From assembly GCF_019665765.1 (NCBI RefSeq), contig NZ_CP081150.1:3472001-3536000 (forward strand): DNA of 64,000 nt. The letters run 5' to 3'. Source of the DNA: Deefgea tanakiae (GTDB lineage Bacteria > Pseudomonadota > Gammaproteobacteria > Burkholderiales > Chitinibacteraceae). Under the pieces are notes generated by a model. It was given only the letters and a program-made list of their open reading frames with translations, searched no databases and was not told where the DNA came from. This document shows, piece after piece, positions 25,407-33,784 of this stretch. Both the position numbers and the translations under genes were made by a program. Numbering within the stretch: position 1 is the stretch's first letter; every line of letters begins with the position of its first letter.

Positions 25407-25958
25407 TTAAGCCGATGCACGGCACAATAATGCATATTTGACGGTGCCCGCTTTGCCCTCGCGCAAGACTTCCCACTCAGTAAGCTCAGGTAGCGTGGCG
25501 CATTCGATATAAACTCGCGCTTCGGGGGCGAGAAAAGGCACAATTTGCGGCAGAATTTCGTTAAGCAAATCGGTCGCAAACGGCGGATCAAGTAGTACTA
25601 AGTCGAATTGTTCTTTGCAGGTGGAAAGATAGCGTTCCGCAGTGCCACAGTACAGTTCGATGTGATCTGCCTTGAGAAGCTCCTTATTGCTTTTGATGGC
25701 GGCAAATACGGGCTTAGCCGCTTCGACCATGACCACTTTTTTGGCATTGCGTGAGGCGGCTTCAAAGCCGAGTGCGCCGCTGCCGGAAAAAAGGTCGAGG
25801 CACAGCATGCCGGTGCAATCTTGGCCTAGCCAATTGTATAAGGTTTCACGCACGCGATCTGGCGTGGGGCGCAGTGCTAAGGAGTCCGGAAATTTTAAAA
25901 TACGGCGGTTATATTGACCGCCAATAATACGAACCTGATTTTTATGCTGTGCTGACAT
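25407..25958 (-). CDS. rsmD: 16S rRNA m2G966 methyltransferase
   Basis: 183 residues. The N-terminal VRIIGGQYNRRILKF and RPTPDRVRETLYNWL, the SAM-binding LDLFSGSGALGFEAASR and the catalytic LLDPPF motif are those of RsmD, which methylates G966 of 16S rRNA in the 30S subunit. It is divergent from ftsY, the frequent rsmD/ftsY pairing in proteobacteria. ATG 25958 is used; a GTG directly before it is possible. Confidence 0.93.
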   Translation of the reverse strand: MSAQHKNQVRIIGGQYNRRILKFPDSLALRPTPDRVRETLYNWLGQDCTGMLCLDLFSGSGALGFEAASRNAKKVVMVEAAKPVFAAIKSNKELLKADHIELYCGTAERYLSTCKEQFDLVLLDPPFATDLLNEILPQIVPFLAPEARVYIECATLPELTEWEVLREGKAGTVKYALLCRASA

Positions 25959-26026
25959 CACTGCTCCGCGTTAAAATCGCTACTAATCAACCATTTTCCT
26001 CGATTTGCAGGATACTCGCCAACGCC

Positions 26027-27235
26027 ATGTTTAGTTTTTTTAAAAAAAAGAAGCCACCTGAGGCAGAAATTGTCGCAGAAGTTGTTACCGAAGTCGTCGC
26101 AGACGTAGTTCCAGCGGCTCCAGCCGCTCCGACGGCACTGCTTGATTCACCGATTGAACTACATTCTCCTGCCGAAATCGCACCTGAGATCGTTGCGAAG
26201 GTTGCTACGGTTGTCGAAGCGACTACGCCAGTACCAGTACCTGTTGCGCCGACTGTGGCAGCTGAAGCGCCGCGCGCCGATGCCTTTGTGCCGCCGAGCG
26301 ATTTGGCCCAGCCGCAAGAGCGCCCTAAATTATCGTGGACTGAGCGTTTGAAGATGGGCTTGGCCAAAACGCGCGACAAGCTCGGTAAAAGTCTGGCCAG
26401 CGTATTTGGCGGTGGCCAGATTGATGAAGAATTATACGAAGAACTCGAAACCGTCTTATTGACCGCCGATATGGGTGTCGATGCGACGCAGCATCTACTT
26501 AAAGATGTGCGCGAACGTGTCTCGCTCAAAGGCTTGAAAGACTCCGGCGAACTTAAAGATGCGCTGAAAAGCAGTTTGACTGATTTAATCCAGCCTCTAG
26601 AGATTCCACTCGATGTATCGGGCCATAAGCCATTCATTCTGATGGTTGCGGGCGTAAACGGTGCCGGTAAAACCACCAGCATTGGCAAGCTGGCTAAATA
26701 TTTTCAATCGCAAAATCTCTCGGTATTACTGGCGGCTGGCGACACGTTTCGCGCTGCGGCGCGTGAGCAGTTAGTGGTTTGGGGCGAGCGCAATGGCGTG
26801 CAAGTGATTGCGCAAGCGTCGGGCGATGCGGCGGCGGTAGCGTTTGACGCGGTGAATGCCGCCAAAGCGCGTGGCATCGATGTGGTGATTGTTGATACCG
26901 CTGGGCGTTTGCCGACGCAATTGCATTTGATGGAAGAAATCAAAAAAGTAAAACGCGTGGTGCAAAAAGCGGATCCTACTGGGCCGCATGAAATTATGCT
27001 GGTGCTGGATGCCAATACGGGGCAAAACGCGTTGGCACAGGTGAAGTCGTTTGACGATGCGCTCGGTTTGACCGGCTTGGTACTCACCAAGCTCGATGGT
27101 ACCGCCAAAGGTGGCGTGATCGCGGCGATTGCTAAAAATCGTCCAGTGCCGCTGCGCTTTGTCGGCGTTGGTGAGTCGATTGATGATTTACGACCATTTG
27201 CGGCAAAAGATTATATTGATGCCTTGTTTGAGTAG
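26027..27235 (+). CDS. ftsY: Signal recognition particle receptor FtsY
   Basis: 402 residues. A basic start (MFSFFKKKKPPEAE) precedes an Ala/Val/Glu-rich, low-complexity A domain to about residue 100, followed by the NG domain with GVNGAGKTTSIGKLA (G1), DTAGRLPTQLHLMEEI (G3) and TKLDGTAKGG (G4). It receives ribosome-nascent chain complexes from SRP at the membrane. ATG 26027 is preferred to the longer frame starting at 25949, which overlaps the rsmD start. Confidence 0.95.
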   Translation: MFSFFKKKKPPEAEIVAEVVTEVVADVVPAAPAAPTALLDSPIELHSPAEIAPEIVAKVATVVEATTPVPVPVAPTVAAEAPRADAFVPPSDLAQPQERPKLSWTERLKMGLAKTRDKLGKSLASVFGGGQIDEELYEELETVLLTADMGVDATQHLLKDVRERVSLKGLKDSGELKDALKSSLTDLIQPLEIPLDVSGHKPFILMVAGVNGAGKTTSIGKLAKYFQSQNLSVLLAAGDTFRAAAREQLVVWGERNGVQVIAQASGDAAAVAFDAVNAAKARGIDVVIVDTAGRLPTQLHLMEEIKKVKRVVQKADPTGPHEIMLVLDANTGQNALAQVKSFDDALGLTGLVLTKLDGTAKGGVIAAIAKNRPVPLRFVGVGESIDDLRPFAAKDYIDALFE

Positions 27236-27282
27236 GGTATTTTCATCAAGCCATTATTAAATAATGGCTGTATTGAAATACC
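27236..27282. repeat. 47-bp inverted-end element, copy 5
   Basis: It starts on the base after the ftsY stop codon. Ends GGTATTTTCA and TGAAATACC, exactly 47 bases, with a perfect inner palindrome GCCATTATT/AATAATGGC. This is the most symmetric copy and would fold into a long hairpin in the ftsY transcript. Confidence 0.8.
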
Positions 27283-27307
27283 TTAATAAAAAAATGGGTG
27301 TGAATTT

Positions 27308-27868
27308 TTGCTACATACTCTTTCTACTAAGCGACTATTATTGCGGCCACTGCAAGACAGTGATGCCGCAATGATTGCGCAACTAGCGGGAGAATGGCAG
27401 GTCGCCAGCAAAACGGGGCGCATTCCTTATCCCTATGAATTGTCGATGGCGGTTGATTTTATCCGTTGGTCGCAACTTAATCGTGCCAAAGAAGGGATGT
27501 TTGCGGTGTGTTTGCGCAACGGTGATTTGATCGGTTGCGTGGGGGCGAGTTTGGACGGCGACTCGGCCGAGTTAGGTTATTGGCTTGGGATTGCGTATTG
27601 GGGGCAAGGTTTTGCGACCGAAGCTGCACAAGCACTGGTGCCGTATGTTTTATCTTTGCCAAACACGCGGCAAATGACCTCATCGCATTTACTAAGCAAC
27701 CCCGCCAGCGGCAAGGTGCTGAGCAAACTTGGATTTATCGAGTCTGGCCGTGAAATGGTGAATTGGCGCAACGAAGGCCAAGTGGAGTTAGTGAAATATC
27801 TTTATCGCATAGCTTGGGCGGCTCAGTTGAGCGCGAAGGATTCGAATGATTCAATTTCAACAAGTTAG
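27308..27868 (+). CDS. GNAT acetyltransferase, RimJ/RimL type
   Basis: 186 residues: LSTKRLLLRPLQDSDA at the N-terminus, LGYWLGIAYWGQGFATEAAQAL (acetyl-CoA loop) and NPASGKVLSKLGFIESGR. The start appears to be TTG 27308, because no ATG or GTG in frame lies near the conserved N-terminus. The 3' end overlaps ftsE by 23 bases, so translation is coupled. An unusual neighbour for ftsY-ftsEX; the substrate is unknown. Confidence 0.75.
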   Translation: MLHTLSTKRLLLRPLQDSDAAMIAQLAGEWQVASKTGRIPYPYELSMAVDFIRWSQLNRAKEGMFAVCLRNGDLIGCVGASLDGDSAELGYWLGIAYWGQGFATEAAQALVPYVLSLPNTRQMTSSHLLSNPASGKVLSKLGFIESGREMVNWRNEGQVELVKYLYRIAWAAQLSAKDSNDSISTS

Positions 27869-28499
27869 TAAAAGTTATCCCGGTGGCTTTGATGCCATTA
27901 AAAACCTTAGTTTTGAAGTGCCTGATGGTGAGCTGGTTTTCTTGGCTGGTCATTCGGGTGCAGGGAAATCGACTTTACTCAAATTGATGGCGGGCATTGA
28001 AAAGCCAACCAGTGGTTCGGTGCTACTCAATGGGCAAAATCTAGCGCGGATGAGCCGTGCATCGTTACCGTTTGTGCGGCGACATATTGGATTAATTTTT
28101 CAAGACCACAAAATTTTGTTTGATCGCACTGTGTTTGATAATGTGCGTTTGCCGCTCGATATTATTGGCTTTGATCACGCCGAAGGTCGCCGCCGCGTGT
28201 TGGCAGCGCTCGATAAAGTCGGTTTGGCGGGTAAAGAAAAACTTAATCCAGTGTCACTTTCTGGTGGTGAGCAACAACGCTTGTGCATCGCGCGCGCAGT
28301 GGTGCATCGGCCGTCGATTTTGCTGGCCGATGAGCCAACGGCCAATCTGGACAGCGATTACGCACACGATATTTTGGAATTGTTTAAATCCTTCCACCAA
28401 GTGGGCGTGACGATTTTGATTTCGGCGCACGATGAATCTTTGATGGCTGATTACGGCCGCCGTATTTTGCGCTTGAAACACGGGCAATTTACCGCTTAA
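27846..28499 (+). CDS. ftsE: Cell division ABC-transporter ATPase FtsE
   Basis: 217 residues with Walker A GHSGAGKST, signature LSGGEQQR, Walker B ILLADEPTANLD and the H-loop SAHD. FtsE with FtsX controls peptidoglycan hydrolases at the septum. AAGGA precedes the ATG within the end of the GNAT gene; ftsX follows 34 bases after the stop. Confidence 0.96.
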   Translation: MIQFQQVSKSYPGGFDAIKNLSFEVPDGELVFLAGHSGAGKSTLLKLMAGIEKPTSGSVLLNGQNLARMSRASLPFVRRHIGLIFQDHKILFDRTVFDNVRLPLDIIGFDHAEGRRRVLAALDKVGLAGKEKLNPVSLSGGEQQRLCIARAVVHRPSILLADEPTANLDSDYAHDILELFKSFHQVGVTILISAHDESLMADYGRRILRLKHGQFTA

Positions 28500-28533
28500 G
28501 CGCGACATTGATTGGCGCAAAAGGGAAGAAAAT

Positions 28534-29436
28534 ATGAAGCATTGGTTCCGTCTGCATTTTTTAGCATTGACGCGCACGCTGGGTAATTTGTTTCGCCATC
28601 CGGTGGGTAGCATGCTCAATTTATTGGTGATCGGCATTACTGCTGCATTACCGCTGGCTTTGTGGGTGTTGATTACGAGTTTGTCGAGTATTACGGCACA
28701 AGTTTCGGTCGATCCACAGTTGTCTATTTTCATCCGCACCAGCGCTAGTAGCGAGGAGGTGACAGCTTTGAAAAGCACGCTCAACGCCGATGCTCGCTGG
28801 GAGAAAGTCGAATTCGTACCTAAAGATATCGCGCTTAAAAATCTTCAGGCCAATTTAGGCACTAACGATTTAACGGCAGGCTTGCCAGAAAACCCGCTGC
28901 CCGATGCGTTTGTACTGCTGGCGAAGGATAATGATCCTCTTGCACTAGAAGGGCTGAAAAAAGAATTGGCCTCGATCACGATCGTCGAAGAAGTGCAGCT
29001 TGATTCGGATTGGGCGCGCCGTTTGGCGCGGATTACTGATTTGGGGCAAGTTATTTTTGAGGTTGTCGCGGGTTTGTTGGCACTGGCTTTAGTGCTAATT
29101 ACTGGTAATGCGATTCGAATGCAGATTTTAACGCGACGAGACGAGATTGAAGTTGCCAAGCTAATCGGTGCAACCGATTCATTTATCCGGCGGCCATTTA
29201 TGCATGCCGCTGTGGTGCAAGGTGCGTTGGGTGGCGGAGTGGCTGTGTTGATCGTGTGGGGTTTGGTCTCGTATGTGAATCCAGCGGTGATTGAGTTGGC
29301 CCATTCCTATGGTCAGTCGGTGAGTTTGTTGGCACCGGATTGGCTAACGATTTTGGTCGTTTGCGCCGCTACGGCATTGTTGTGTGTGGTGGGGGCGGTG
29401 TTCGCTGTGGCACGGTATTTATACCAATATCGCTAA
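28534..29436 (+). CDS. ftsX: Cell division ABC-transporter permease FtsX
   Basis: 300 residues with four membrane helices: one at about 28-50 and three in the C-terminal half (about 172-192, 225-247, 270-292). Between the first and second lies the periplasmic loop that contacts amidase activators. The cytoplasmic motif RDEIEVAKLIGATDSFIRRPF is characteristic of FtsX. It forms a complex with FtsE. Confidence 0.95.
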   Translation: MKHWFRLHFLALTRTLGNLFRHPVGSMLNLLVIGITAALPLALWVLITSLSSITAQVSVDPQLSIFIRTSASSEEVTALKSTLNADARWEKVEFVPKDIALKNLQANLGTNDLTAGLPENPLPDAFVLLAKDNDPLALEGLKKELASITIVEEVQLDSDWARRLARITDLGQVIFEVVAGLLALALVLITGNAIRMQILTRRDEIEVAKLIGATDSFIRRPFMHAAVVQGALGGGVAVLIVWGLVSYVNPAVIELAHSYGQSVSLLAPDWLTILVVCAATALLCVVGAVFAVARYLYQYR

Positions 29437-29482
29437 TTTTCTTACTTCGTCTGATTTTGCTGTTCTTTTTTACGGTTTAGAT

Positions 29483-30409
29483 ATGCTTCAAACAAAAATT
29501 CGCCAACGCCAAAACGGCATTGTTTTATATGGTATTACGCCGCCGAAGGCGAACAATTCGGCTGAAAAAATAGCAGAGATTGCGCGTGTGCAAATCGAGC
29601 GAATTGCACCTTTGGGTGTTGATGGTCTGGTGCTGTACGATATTCAAGATGAGGCCGAACGAACCGATGTTACGCGGCCCTTTCCTTTTATGGCCACGCT
29701 CGACCCGCTGCTTTATAGCCGTGAATACTTGGCCGACTTGGCGATTCCTAAAATCAATTATCGCTGCGTGGGTAAATACTCAGCTGAGGAGTTGAGTGCT
29801 GATTTGGTCGCCATGGACCGCGGTATTTCAGTGTTTGTTGGTGCCGCTTCGCGTGAGCAGCATGTCAACCTGTCTGTGACTCAAGCTTATGCCTTGCGTC
29901 GTGAAGTGAATCCAGCGTTATTGGTGGGAGGGGTTGCTATTCCAGAGCGTCACTTGCTTAAAAATGATGAGCATTTACGCGTGAGCCGCAAAGTGAGCGA
30001 GGGTTGTTCGTTTTTTATAACGCAGTGCGCTTATAACGTTGAGGCGGCAAAGAATTTTCTTTCCGATTACTATTATGATTGCCAAAAGCAGGGCTTAGCA
30101 ATGGTGCCGATTATCTTCACCATCACGCCATGCGGGTCGATTAAAACTTTGGAATTCATGAAATGGTTAGGAATTAGCATCCCCAAGTGGCTGGAAAATG
30201 ACTTAGTTCATTCGGGAGATATTCTTGCTAAGTCTTTAGAGTTGTGCAAGGGTATCTTTTCGGAGATATTATCCTACGCAATGGAGAAGGGTATACCCAT
30301 AGGTTGCAATATTGAAAGTGTCGCCATTCGCAAGGATGAGATCGAGGCATCGCTGCAGCTGGTGCATGATATTAAAGCGATGTTTGCGGTCTGTGATCGC
30401 GCTGCGTAG
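29483..30409 (+). CDS. Methylenetetrahydrofolate reductase-like protein (divergent)
   Basis: 308 residues with the MTHFR TIM-barrel pattern (GVDGLVLYDIQDEAERTD, VFVGAASREQHVNLSV, CSFFITQCAYN, FMKWLGISIPKWLENDL). At the N-terminus it has YGITPPK where MetF has FEFFPP, so the catalytic glutamate (Glu28 of E. coli MetF) seems absent. It is therefore probably not ordinary 5,10-methylene-THF reductase but a paralogue with altered chemistry. ATG 29483 is used; the longer frame begins inside ftsX. It lies between ftsX and rpoH, two genes that are often adjacent in related bacteria. Confidence 0.7.
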   Translation: MLQTKIRQRQNGIVLYGITPPKANNSAEKIAEIARVQIERIAPLGVDGLVLYDIQDEAERTDVTRPFPFMATLDPLLYSREYLADLAIPKINYRCVGKYSAEELSADLVAMDRGISVFVGAASREQHVNLSVTQAYALRREVNPALLVGGVAIPERHLLKNDEHLRVSRKVSEGCSFFITQCAYNVEAAKNFLSDYYYDCQKQGLAMVPIIFTITPCGSIKTLEFMKWLGISIPKWLENDLVHSGDILAKSLELCKGIFSEILSYAMEKGIPIGCNIESVAIRKDEIEASLQLVHDIKAMFAVCDRAA

Positions 30410-30529
30410 TGGCTTGAGGATGAAGAGTCGCCGTTCGGCAGATTGAATACGGCTATGACTTGGATAGTAACAATTACCGTGCACAATGACGCATGCATGT
30501 GATTGAATAGAGTGGAACTAAAAACACAA

Positions 30530-30556
30530 TTAGCACTCTCACTGTTTGAGTGCTAA
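30530..30556. promoter_or_regulatory. CIRCE operator (HrcA binding site) upstream of rpoH
   Basis: TTAGCACTC at 30530-30538, nine bases, and GAGTGCTAA at 30548-30556 match the CIRCE consensus at every position. A TAATAT box overlaps and follows the right arm. It lies 51 bases before the rpoH start, so HrcA should repress rpoH at normal temperature. Confidence 0.93.
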
Positions 30557-30607
30557 TATTTTATGTGTAGGGTGAGTAACAGGTTTGATTGACAGGAGAA
30601 TAAAGCA

Positions 30608-31465
30608 ATGAGCAATGCGATGACACTTTCAACACTATCGGTTGGCGATAGTATTGAGCGCTATATTCAGCGTGTTAACGCCGTTCCTATGCTTTCGCCG
30701 CAAGAAGAACACGATTTGGCTACGCGCCATCAAGAAAATGGTGACGTGGAAGCTGCACGCCAGTTGGTGATGTCCCACTTGCGCGTCGTGGTTTCGATTG
30801 CGCGTGGTTATAGTGGCTACGGCTTACCGCAGGCGGATTTGATTCAAGAAGGTAATATTGGCCTGATGAAGGCGGTGAAACGTTTTGAAGCGACGCGTGG
30901 CGTGCGCTTATACTCATTCGCCGTGCATTGGATTAAAGCTGAAATTCACGAATATATTTTGCGCAATTGGCGCTTGGTGCGGATTGCAACGACCAAAGCA
31001 CAGCGTAAATTGTTTTTTAATCTGCGCTCAATGAAAACCAGCTTTGCCGCTTTAACGCACACACAGGCCAAAGAGATCGCCGATGATTTGGGTGTGAAGC
31101 CTGAAGAAGTTCTCGAAATGGAAACCCGAATGACGGGGCAAGACGTTTCTTTGGTTGCTGATGATGGTGATGATGATGGCTACGCGCCAATTGATTGGCT
31201 TGCTGATAGTCATAATGAACCCACTGCAGCTATTGCGCGCGCTAGTACGGATCGTTTGCAATCTACGGGGATTGTTGAGGCGTTGGATGGACTTGATGAA
31301 CGAAGCCGTCGGATTATCGAAGCCCGTTGGCTGACTGATGAAGGGGAATCTTTGACTTTGCATGATTTGGCGGCGGAGTTTCAGGTTTCTGCAGAGCGTA
31401 TTCGCCAGATTGAAACTAAAGCACTACAGAAGATGAAACAAGTGCTGCTGCCTGCTACGGTTTAG
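30608..31465 (+). CDS. rpoH: Heat-shock sigma factor RpoH (sigma-32)
   Basis: 285 residues. Region 2 contains LVMSHLRVVVSIARGYSGYGLPQADLIQEGNIGLMKAVKRF and the -10 recognition stretch SFAVHWIKAEIHEYI. The RpoH box QRKLFFNLR follows, and region 4 ends with LAAEFQVSAERIRQIETKALQKMK. It directs transcription of chaperones and proteases. The start is ATG 30608 with GGAG upstream. A CIRCE operator in the promoter region adds HrcA control. Confidence 0.97.
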   Translation: MSNAMTLSTLSVGDSIERYIQRVNAVPMLSPQEEHDLATRHQENGDVEAARQLVMSHLRVVVSIARGYSGYGLPQADLIQEGNIGLMKAVKRFEATRGVRLYSFAVHWIKAEIHEYILRNWRLVRIATTKAQRKLFFNLRSMKTSFAALTHTQAKEIADDLGVKPEEVLEMETRMTGQDVSLVADDGDDDGYAPIDWLADSHNEPTAAIARASTDRLQSTGIVEALDGLDERSRRIIEARWLTDEGESLTLHDLAAEFQVSAERIRQIETKALQKMKQVLLPATV

Positions 31466-31482
31466 TTATTTAAGTCGTGATG

Positions 31483-31508
31483 AAAAGGACGCCTAGGCGT
31501 CCTTTTTT
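31483..31508 (+). terminator. Rho-independent terminator of rpoH
   Basis: AAAAGGACGCC pairs with GGCGTCCTTTT with almost no loop, followed by T residues. Confidence 0.85.
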
Positions 31509-31579
31509 ATTTTTGAGTTCAAGAAAAGCTAAACTTAGACGATAATAGGGTAAGTCCTTGAAATAAATAGATAAATTTC

Positions 31580-31897
31580 ATGAAATCGGTTAAGTTTTTA
31601 CAGCGAGCTCAAGGGTTTGCTGACTATGTTGTTCAAACATCGAGCGAGCTAACTGCTTCGCTACCGCAATCGGATCTCTATTCCCGAAATCCCTCAACGA
31701 ATATTCGCAAGAAAAAATTATCAGTTGGGCTGTGGGATGGCGCTGAGCGCCGTACTCACCAAGAGCGGCGAGGCAGCGATCGACGCAATGAAAGGCAATC
31801 CGCGATGCTGGATACGCGGGTGCGCGTAGATCGTCGACGTGAGGGCCGACGCCAAACTGATGAATTAGAGTTGCGATCTTTTTCGTGTCGCGTTTAG
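31580..31897 (+). CDS. Small arginine-rich protein of unknown function
   Basis: 105 residues. The N-terminal third is mixed; the C-terminal half is very rich in Arg, Glu and Asp with repeated DRR/ERR units (GAERRTHQERRGSDRRNERQ, then VRVDRRREGRRQTDE). Such tracts occur in small bacterial proteins of unknown role and could bind nucleic acid or be disordered. There is no clear ribosome binding site. Its stop overlaps the end of a convergent 55-codon ORF by four bases. Confidence 0.5.
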   Translation: MKSVKFLQRAQGFADYVVQTSSELTASLPQSDLYSRNPSTNIRKKKLSVGLWDGAERRTHQERRGSDRRNERQSAMLDTRVRVDRRREGRRQTDELELRSFSCRV

Positions 31898-32061
31898 CGG
31901 AGTAGCTGCCAAATCAGCGCAATGATGCTGGCGGCAACTAAGACGCTGGCGCTGATATTGCTGATCCGATGCAATTCTTTGCGATGCGATGGCAGCAGCA
32001 TTCGCCATCCTACACAGCAAACTAAAATGAAGAGAAAAATATAAAGTAGTTTACCGCTCAT
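31894..32061 (-). CDS. Possible 55-residue membrane protein
   Basis: The minus strand encodes MSGKLLYIFLFILVCCVGW, then a basic turn (RMLLPSHRKELHR), then a second hydrophobic segment SVLVAASIIALIWQLL ending in Arg. Two membrane helices with a positively charged loop form a sensible small membrane protein. The ribosome binding site is weak and I know no homologue, so it may be spurious. Confidence 0.4.
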   Translation of the reverse strand: MSGKLLYIFLFILVCCVGWRMLLPSHRKELHRISNISASVLVAASIIALIWQLLR

Positions 32062-32283
32062 GGGTTCTGAATTGGCTCTAGATGTCCGGCTGTCGGGATT
32101 TTTTGGTGGAGTTTGTAAGTTTTGTGAAATTGCCTAAGATTTTACTTTAACTTGTGTGACCTTGAGGCTTATTCTAAAAGACTTTTGTTTAGAAATTATT
32201 TTTATCGCTAAATCATTGTATCAAAACACAAAATTTCCGGCACAACTTGTGCCGGTTTTTTTTTTGCTCTATAGTGAGTTTCG
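32062..32283. other. Intergenic DNA upstream of the dcw cluster
   Basis: AT-rich, without a credible ORF. It holds a weak CCG/CGG hairpin followed by six T near 32084-32099 and the strong terminator at 32236-32265, then the dcw promoter region. Confidence 0.5.
32236..32265 (+). terminator. Strong plus-strand terminator insulating the dcw cluster
   Basis: CCGGCACAA pairs with TTGTGCCGG around one base and is followed by ten T. The nearest plus-strand gene ends 340 bases upstream, so it ends either a long 3' UTR or an unannotated RNA. Confidence 0.85.
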
Positions 32284-32318
32284 GTGGGGGAAAGTGGATA
32301 AAAGTGTACTTTTGTGGT
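32284..32318 (+). promoter_or_regulatory. MraZ operator: four GTG-type direct repeats at 10-bp spacing
   Basis: GTGGG (32284), GTGGA (32294), GTGTA (32304) and GTGGT (32314) are spaced exactly 10 bases apart, so the repeats lie on one face of the helix. This is the known form of MraZ sites (TGGG-N5 repeats) in front of mraZ. A TTCGTTAAAAT stretch downstream may include the -10 box. Confidence 0.85.
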
Positions 32319-32399
32319 GATAAATTCGTTAAAATCGCGGCGAAGGTAGAATGATTGATTTTTAGGCCGTAAGTCTGCGGCAATAGGTTCTGGCACAAG

Positions 32400-32837
32400 A
32401 TGTTTGGTGGCGTTTCTTCGATGAATTTGGACAGTAAAGGGCGATTGGCGATTCCAGCCAAGCATCGTGACGCCCTGCTTGCCCGTTCAGAAGGAAAACT
32501 AGTCATCACTGTTGAGCCTTCCGGTTGCTTGCTGATTTATCCAGAACCGGATTGGATTCCGGTGCGAGACCAGTTGAACACGCTCTCTGGCCCGCAAATG
32601 GGTCTACGGCGTTTGATCGTGGGTCATGCCGAAGAAATTGAGATGGATACGTCAGGCCGTATTTTGGTGCCTCCGGCATTGCGCCAGCGCGCTCAACTGG
32701 ATAAAGCAGTCGCTTTAGTCGGTATGGGTAATAAGTTTGAATTGTGGGATGAAGCCAAGTGGAACGCCGTTACTGATCTAGCAATGGCGATGGACCCACT
32801 GGAGCTGCAAAATAACATGCAAGGAATTGTGCTTTGA
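32400..32837 (+). CDS. mraZ: Transcriptional regulator MraZ
   Basis: 145 residues of two AbrB/MraZ repeats: [20 protein letters not shown] near the N-terminus and [19 protein letters not shown] in the second half, both with the DxxGR core. MraZ forms rings that bind tandem repeats before its own gene and represses the dcw operon. The first gene of the cluster; it overlaps rsmH by four bases. Confidence 0.95.
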   Translation: MFGGVSSMNLDSKGRLAIPAKHRDALLARSEGKLVITVEPSGCLLIYPEPDWIPVRDQLNTLSGPQMGLRRLIVGHAEEIEMDTSGRILVPPALRQRAQLDKAVALVGMGNKFELWDEAKWNAVTDLAMAMDPLELQNNMQGIVL

Positions 32838-33784
32838 GTGAAGTGGTAACAGCGAACTTCGTGCATTGCACGGTATTACTCAATGAGGCTGTCGACGCGT
32901 TAGCGATTCAGCCGGATGGTGTGTATGTCGATTGTACTTTTGGTCGTGGTGGTCATTCACGGTTGATTTTGTCAAAACTCGGCCCAAATGGCCGCTTAAT
33001 CGCATTTGATAAAGACTTGCATGCGATTGCCGAAGCCGCAACGATTACTGATCCACGCTTTACGATTGTCCATGAAGGCTTTGTGACCTTAGCAGACTCG
33101 TTGGCGAAATTAGGCGTCACTCAGATTGATGGATTGTTGATGGATTTGGGTGTGTCATCGCCGCAGTTGGATGACGGTTCGCGTGGTTTTAGTTTTAGAT
33201 TTGATGCGCCGCTGGATATGCGTATGGATACAACGCGGGGCATGACGGCGGCAGAGTGGCTTAATTCTGCCGAAGAAAAAGAAATTGCAGAGGTGGTAAA
33301 AGATTATGGCGAAGAACGGTTTGCTCGGCAGGTTGCAGCAGCGATTGTTACGCGTAGGGCAAGCGAACCTTTTGTTACAACAGGAGAACTTGCCGAGGTC
33401 GTGGCAACGGCAGTCCGTACCCGCGAGCCGGGCCAGAACCCGGCGACGCGTACCTTCCAAGCTGTACGGATTTACATCAATCGCGAGCTTGAAGAGCTTT
33501 CGTTAACACTGCCACAAGCCTTGGGGTTGCTAAAAATTGGTGGTCGCTTGTCGGTTATTGCATTTCACTCCCTAGAAGATCGAATTGTGAAGCGCTTCAT
33601 TCAGGATGCTGCAAAGGGTGACCATTTGCCATCTCGTTTACCGGTGCGGGCGAGTGAAATCGCTGAAGCACCACTGCGTGTGATGGGCAAACCGATTCGC
33701 GCTACTGAAGCAGAATTAAAACAAAACCCAAGGGCGCGTAGCGCCATTTTACGTATTGCTGAGCGTACAGCGGGGCCATTGTGA
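32834..33784 (+). CDS. rsmH: 16S rRNA m4C1402 methyltransferase
   Basis: 316 residues with [13 protein letters not shown], the SAM motif [31 protein letters not shown] and [11 protein letters not shown]. Methylates N4 of C1402 in 16S rRNA. The start is TTG 32834, overlapping the mraZ stop; the first residues would be [11 protein letters not shown], matching the family. Confidence 0.95.
   Translation: MSEVVTANFVHCTVLLNEAVDALAIQPDGVYVDCTFGRGGHSRLILSKLGPNGRLIAFDKDLHAIAEAATITDPRFTIVHEGFVTLADSLAKLGVTQIDGLLMDLGVSSPQLDDGSRGFSFRFDAPLDMRMDTTRGMTAAEWLNSAEEKEIAEVVKDYGEERFARQVAAAIVTRRASEPFVTTGELAEVVATAVRTREPGQNPATRTFQAVRIYINRELEELSLTLPQALGLLKIGGRLSVIAFHSLEDRIVKRFIQDAAKGDHLPSRLPVRASEIAEAPLRVMGKPIRATEAELKQNPRARSAILRIAERTAGPL

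Noticed and set aside
25987-26688. 233-codon minus-strand frame opposite ftsY
   Set aside because: Shadow of the Ala/Val/Glu-rich FtsY N-terminal domain; Ser/Thr-rich translation without any motif.
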